From Moorena producens 3L (GTDB lineage Bacteria > Cyanobacteriota > Cyanobacteriia > Cyanobacteriales > Coleofasciculaceae): DNA of 64,000 bases. The position numbers and the translations under genes were made by a program. The DNA is taken from assembly GCF_000211815.1 (NCBI RefSeq), contig NZ_GL890964.1, forward strand, positions 59,306 through 123,305, read 5' to 3'. A model generated the notes under the pieces. That model was not told the origin of the DNA. It was given only the letters and a program-made list of their open reading frames with translations, and ran no database searches. The number at the start of each line of letters is the position of its first letter. The first letter of the stretch is position 1. This document shows, piece after piece, positions 60,561 to 64,000 of this stretch.

Positions 60561-61555
60561 ATGATCATATTAGAGTTTAAAGCGAAAGGCAAGAAACATC
60601 AATATTCTGCAATAGATGAGGCTATTCGGACAGTTAAATTCATCCGAAATAGTTGCCTAAGGTATTGGATGGACAATAAAGGGGTAAACAAATTTGACCT
60701 CAATAAATACAGTGCTGTCCTTGCTAAAAAATTCGCTTTTGCAAATGAGCTAAATTCTACCGCTCGTCAGTCCAGCGCTGAAAGAGCATGGTCATCAATT
60801 GCCCGATTCTTTGAAAACTGCAAGAAAAAAGTACCCGGAAAGAAGGGTTTTCCTAGGTTCCAAAAACACTGCCGCTCAGTCGAATATAAACAGTCAGGCT
60901 GGAAGTTGTCCCCCGACAATAAATCGATAACGTTTAGCGACAAAAAGGGAATTGGAAAGCTCAAACTCAAAGGTACATGGGACTTGTGGCGCTTTGACAA
61001 GAAACAAATAAAGAGGGTTCGGATAGTCCGTCGAGCTGATGGCTATTACGTTCAGTTCTGCGTCTCGGTTGATATTAATGAGCAGTTAAAACCTGCTGAC
61101 GCCACCATTGGCTTAGATGTCGGCCTAAAGGATTTTTATACCGATTCTAGAGGAAATACTGAACCTAACCCCAGATTTTACAGAACGGGAGAAAAACGTT
61201 TAAAGTTTTACCAACGCCGGGTTTCCCGGAAAAAGAAAGGCTCATCCAACCGCAAGAAAGCAATTAATAGACTAGGTAGGACACACCTCAAAATAAGTAG
61301 GCAACGTGAAGAACATGCCAAGAGACTGGTTAGAAGTTACCGCAAGAAGAGTGCAGCCTTTATAGTTGGTAGGCTATGCATCAAAGGTGGCAGGTTTTGT
61401 TGTAAGGCTGCACTCTTCTAAGGTTTCGTCTCCGGCGCGTTGCGTGGTTCGATCTAACGATTTGGTCGCTTACGAAGATTTGAGGGTTAAAAATTTGGTT
61501 AAAAACCACTGCTTGGCTAAGTCTATTAATGATGCAGGTTGGTATCAATTTAGGA
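60561..61555 (+). pseudogene. tnpB: IS605-family tnpB, 5' part, interrupted
   Basis: The N-terminal two thirds of a TnpB (RNA-guided nuclease of IS200/IS605 elements). It has the helix-turn-helix-like start (TARQSSAERAWSSIARFFEN), a WED-like region, and the first RuvC Asp in IGLDVGLKDF. The frame is intact to codon 256 (EEHAKRLV). A 106-bp palindromic insertion at 61330-61435 then shifts it. The original frame resumes as ARCVVRSNDLVAYEDLRVKN (second RuvC Glu) and WYQFR up to 61555, where a group II intron begins. Without the 106-bp insert the protein would be normal. The rest of the gene follows the intron. Confidence 0.88.
61330..61435. mobile_element. 106-bp palindromic insertion in tnpB
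   Basis: Perfect 16-bp inverted arms AGAAGAGTGCAGCCTT (61345-61360) and AAGGCTGCACTCTTCT (61404-61419) lie inside the insert. Removing 106 bases rejoins CTGG with CGCGTTGCGTGG and restores the tnpB frame (KRLARCVVRSND). There is no coding capacity. The insert's own ends are not clearly inverted, so the exact boundary may differ by a few bases. Confidence 0.7.
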
Positions 61556-62136
61556 GTGCGATTCGTTGGTGAGAAACCATACCATGAATGTATGGGGGAT
61601 TAACCGCTTGGTCCAATAGAACCACGACAACTTGATAACCATGAAGGTGAGAATCCTTCCCTCGTGAAATCCGAGTGACAGCCTTACCCTGATTCATGAA
61701 CCTAACAAACTCATGGATTAATGCAAGGGTCGAACAGTGAAGCACCCTTAACCTGACCAGGTGTTAGTAACAGGCAAAGAACCCACGGGTACGAGAGAAA
61801 GATACGTCTGAATCATCGTCATGATAACGTAGCGAAATAAGGTTTGATACGCTACAGACAAATAAGTCAATGGAAGAAGGTTTGAATAGTTTTCTAATTA
61901 TTCAAAGATTTCCCAGAAGTCTTCCCGGTGAATAGTATCACCCTAAAGGTTCACAGAATGGTTATCAGGAACGAAGTAACCCTCATACATACTCTCAGAA
62001 AGGTCGAATATTCTGAGTAGGTAGTTAGCCGCAAGTTAGATGAGGGCAAGATTGAGTCAGAAGCAAATGCCTAGAGTAATAACTAGGATACGCTGACCGA
62101 CTCACGTTATAGGAAAAAGTATAGTCGTAAGTAGTA

Positions 62137-63834
62137 ATGAAAAAGTCTAATACTCTGGGATTCTCCCAAAAGTCGGAATGGAATAAAGTCAACTGGCGAA
62201 AGCTAGAAAAGACTGTATTTAAGTTACAAAAACGAATATACCGAGCCTCACAACGTGGTGATGTCCGCGTGGTAAGAAAGCTACAAAAGACCATGATGAA
62301 ATCATGGTCAGCTAAGATGATTGCGGTCAGACGGGTAACTCAACAAAATAAAGGCAAAAAGACTGCCGGAATAGATGGGGTCAAAGCTTTAACGAATAAG
62401 CAACGCCTCAAATTAGTAGCCAGCCTGAAAATCCTAAAGAAAGCTCAACCAACCAGAAGGGTATGGATACCTAAACCCGGAAAGAAAGAAGAGCGTCCTT
62501 TAGGGATACCCACCATATATGACCGTGCCCTACAAGCCCTAGCCAAACAAGCATTAGAACCAGAATGGGAAGCCAGATTTGAACCAAACTCCTATGGGTT
62601 CAGACCTGGACGCTCATGTCACGATGCTATAGAAGCAATATTTAGCAATATATGTCATAAACCAAAATGGGTTCTAGATGCAGATATTGCTAAATGCTTT
62701 GACAAAATAAATCAGGAAGCTCTACTAGAAAAATTAAATACTTATCCATCCATGAGACGTTTAATTAAGTCCTGGCTTAAAGCTGGTGTGATGGATAAAG
62801 GAATATTCTCACCTACAGATAAGGGCACCCCTCAAGGTGGAGTTATATCCCCACTTTTAGCAAATATAGCCCTTCATGGCATGGAACAGGCGGTATGGAA
62901 TCACGCCAACTCGGTGAAAGGAAAGAAAACCTATTATAAAAGAGGATTGTCCCTAATCAGATATGCAGATGATTTCGTAATAATGCACCCTGACCAGAAC
63001 GTGGTAGTAGAATATCAACAAATAGTCAACGAATGGTTAGGAAATATAGGGTTAGAACTGAAACCAAGTAAAACTATAATAGCCCACACATTTAATGGTT
63101 TTGATTTCCTAGGATTCAATATCAGACAATATAAAGCGGGGAAAAACCACTCAAAACAAGGTTTCAAAACTATCATCAAACCATCCAAGGAAAAAGTGAA
63201 AGAGCATTATGAGCAGCTCTCATCAGTAATAGACAGATATAGAGCCGCTCCGCAAGAGGCATTAATAAGCCATCTTAAACCCATTATAAACGGATGGTGT
63301 AATTATTACAAATCTGTATGTAGTAAAGACACTTTCAACAGTTTAGGGTATAGGCTTTGGAACAAACTTCAGAGATGGGGATATAGGAGACACCCTAATA
63401 AATCAAAGACCTGGGTAGCTAAGAAGTATTGGGGAACCATCGATGAGGATAGGTGGACTTTCATGAAAGATGTGAACCATTTTCTCCCGAAGCATAGCAA
63501 AACGGAGATAGTCAGACACAAGAAAGTCCAAGATATAAGAAGTCCCTATGATGGAGACCTAATCTATTGGAGTACCAGAATGAGAAAGCATCCTGAGATG
63601 ACCACTCAGAAGGGAAGGCTTTTAGAACGGCAAGAAGGGAAATGCGCTCATTGTGGTCTTACTTTCAGGGATGGCGACTTATTAGAAAAACACCACATCT
63701 TACCACGTGCTCTAGGAGGTAATAATAAGGATGAGAATCTGGAGTTATTACACCTACACTGCCACGATGCAAAACACGGAAAGAGAATAAACACCTCAAG
63801 TCTAGATGACAATCCGTTAATGAGGTACCAATGA
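62137..63834 (+). CDS. ltrA: Group II intron reverse transcriptase/maturase with HNH endonuclease
   Basis: A 565-residue intron-encoded protein. RT motifs include GIDGVKALTNKQR, RVWIPKPGKKEERPLGIPTI, QGGVISPLLANIALHGM and the catalytic RYADDF. A maturase X domain with WCNYYKSVC follows, and then a C-terminal HNH nuclease (CAHCGLTFRDGDLLEKHHIL and LHLHCHDAKH). It would assist splicing and carry out target-primed reverse transcription with second-strand cleavage. The architecture matches chloroplast-like (CL) intron lineages. Confidence 0.95.
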   Translation: MKKSNTLGFSQKSEWNKVNWRKLEKTVFKLQKRIYRASQRGDVRVVRKLQKTMMKSWSAKMIAVRRVTQQNKGKKTAGIDGVKALTNKQRLKLVASLKILKKAQPTRRVWIPKPGKKEERPLGIPTIYDRALQALAKQALEPEWEARFEPNSYGFRPGRSCHDAIEAIFSNICHKPKWVLDADIAKCFDKINQEALLEKLNTYPSMRRLIKSWLKAGVMDKGIFSPTDKGTPQGGVISPLLANIALHGMEQAVWNHANSVKGKKTYYKRGLSLIRYADDFVIMHPDQNVVVEYQQIVNEWLGNIGLELKPSKTIIAHTFNGFDFLGFNIRQYKAGKNHSKQGFKTIIKPSKEKVKEHYEQLSSVIDRYRAAPQEALISHLKPIINGWCNYYKSVCSKDTFNSLGYRLWNKLQRWGYRRHPNKSKTWVAKKYWGTIDEDRWTFMKDVNHFLPKHSKTEIVRHKKVQDIRSPYDGDLIYWSTRMRKHPEMTTQKGRLLERQEGKCAHCGLTFRDGDLLEKHHILPRALGGNNKDENLELLHLHCHDAKHGKRINTSSLDDNPLMRYQ

Positions 63835-63853
63835 CAATGGTTCCTATGATGAG

Positions 63854-63887
63854 GAGCCGTGTGATGTGAAAATGTCACGCACGGTTC
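63854..63887 (+). ncRNA. Group II intron domain V (catalytic hairpin)
   Basis: A 34-nt hairpin GAGCCGTG...CACGGTTC-type with the GAAA-like tetraloop region GTGAAAAT. It keeps the invariant 5' GAGCCG and 3' CGGTTC of domain V. Domain VI follows at 63889-63927. Confidence 0.9.
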
Positions 63888-63928
63888 TGAAGACGAGTCA
63901 GTGGGGTGATTCACTGGCTTAGTTTAAT

Positions 63929-64000
63929 AATGGTTGGAGCATTTTGGAACCAAGTTTGGTAGGATCACTGTTGCAGTAAACCCCGCCTACACCAGCCAAA
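63929..64000 (+). pseudogene. tnpB: tnpB 3' exon (continues past the window)
   Basis: The frame after intron removal reads (K)WLEHFGTKFGRITVAVNPAY, then TSQ. This is the conserved TnpB region before the zinc finger and the final RuvC Asp. It is the downstream part of the same gene as 60561-61555 and runs off the right end. Confidence 0.88.

Larger units (their letters stand above)
61556..63928 (+). mobile_element. Group II intron (2373 bp) inserted in tnpB
   Basis: It starts with the canonical GTGCG (61556) and ends AGTTTAAT (63928). It contains a 5' ribozyme region, a reverse-transcriptase/maturase gene, domain V and domain VI. Excision joins 5' exon TTTAGGA to 3' exon AATGGTTGGAGC and restores the TnpB frame (WYQFR-K-WLEHFG). 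It looks complete, so it may be splicing-competent. The boundaries follow from exon homology and agree with consensus ends. Confidence 0.92.

Overview
The window looks like a chromosome segment of a large-genome, repeat-rich filamentous cyanobacterium, probably of the Moorena/Lyngbya type (inference). The evidence is frequent HIP1 octamers (GCGATCGC), heptameric tandem repeats between genes, PEP-CTERM proteins, an SLH/OprB iron-uptake porin, a complete urt urea transporter, a Roco protein, and modular PKS/NRPS genes. No rRNA, CRISPR array or phage module was seen.

Layout. 1-1.6 kb: the 3' end of a PKS (AT-ACP-thioesterase). 1.8-9.4 kb: polysaccharide-type genes (two GT4 glycosyltransferases, a sulfotransferase, an O-antigen ligase/polymerase-like membrane protein), interrupted by a two-gene ATPase + DUF4276 (TOPRIM-like) pair that could be a defence module. 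9.5-26 kb: a minus-strand block with a TauE/SafE permease, a nonsense-mutated GST, a GDSL esterase and an aryl-acid biosynthetic cluster. In transcription order the cluster is DAHP synthase, chorismate lyase, aryl-AMP ligase, ACP, C-PCP-TE NRPS, flavin-dependent halogenase, PobA-type hydroxylase, secreted cupin, decayed pobA copy, second cupin. It reads as a route from chorismate to a halogenated and hydroxylated 4-hydroxybenzoyl thioester that is condensed and released. The pobA-cupin pair is duplicated and one pobA copy is dead, carrying a small terminal-inverted-repeat insertion.

26-33 kb: a tandem 327-bp duplication upstream of the DAHP synthase, a 0.3-kb stray copy of the 8.3-kb glycosyltransferase, an eroding KS-AT-KR PKS gene (no ACP, AT catalytic His replaced by Asn), a dead ACP gene upstream of it, and a toxin-antitoxin remnant. 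33-42 kb: accessory genes (Uma2 nuclease, a frameshifted pentapeptide-repeat membrane protein with a hexanucleotide tract, an LRR-Roc-COR protein, two PIN-type toxin-antitoxin pairs) scattered among palindromic repeats.

42.6-49.1 kb: urtEDCBA on the minus strand, with UrtD carrying a C-terminal TerB-like extension. 49.6-59.7 kb: housekeeping and signalling genes (sensor kinase, porin, DUF3754 protein, dynamin/Era-like GTPase with DUF697, GAF-PAS protein, small membrane proteins). 60.1-60.3 kb: two tRNA-Lys genes. 60.5-64 kb: an IS605-type tnpB broken by a 106-bp palindromic insertion and by a complete group II intron whose two exons rejoin in frame.

At least five dispersed palindromic repeat families can be recognised. 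In several cases related copies within the window show how elements inserted, including into a HIP1 site and into coding sequence.
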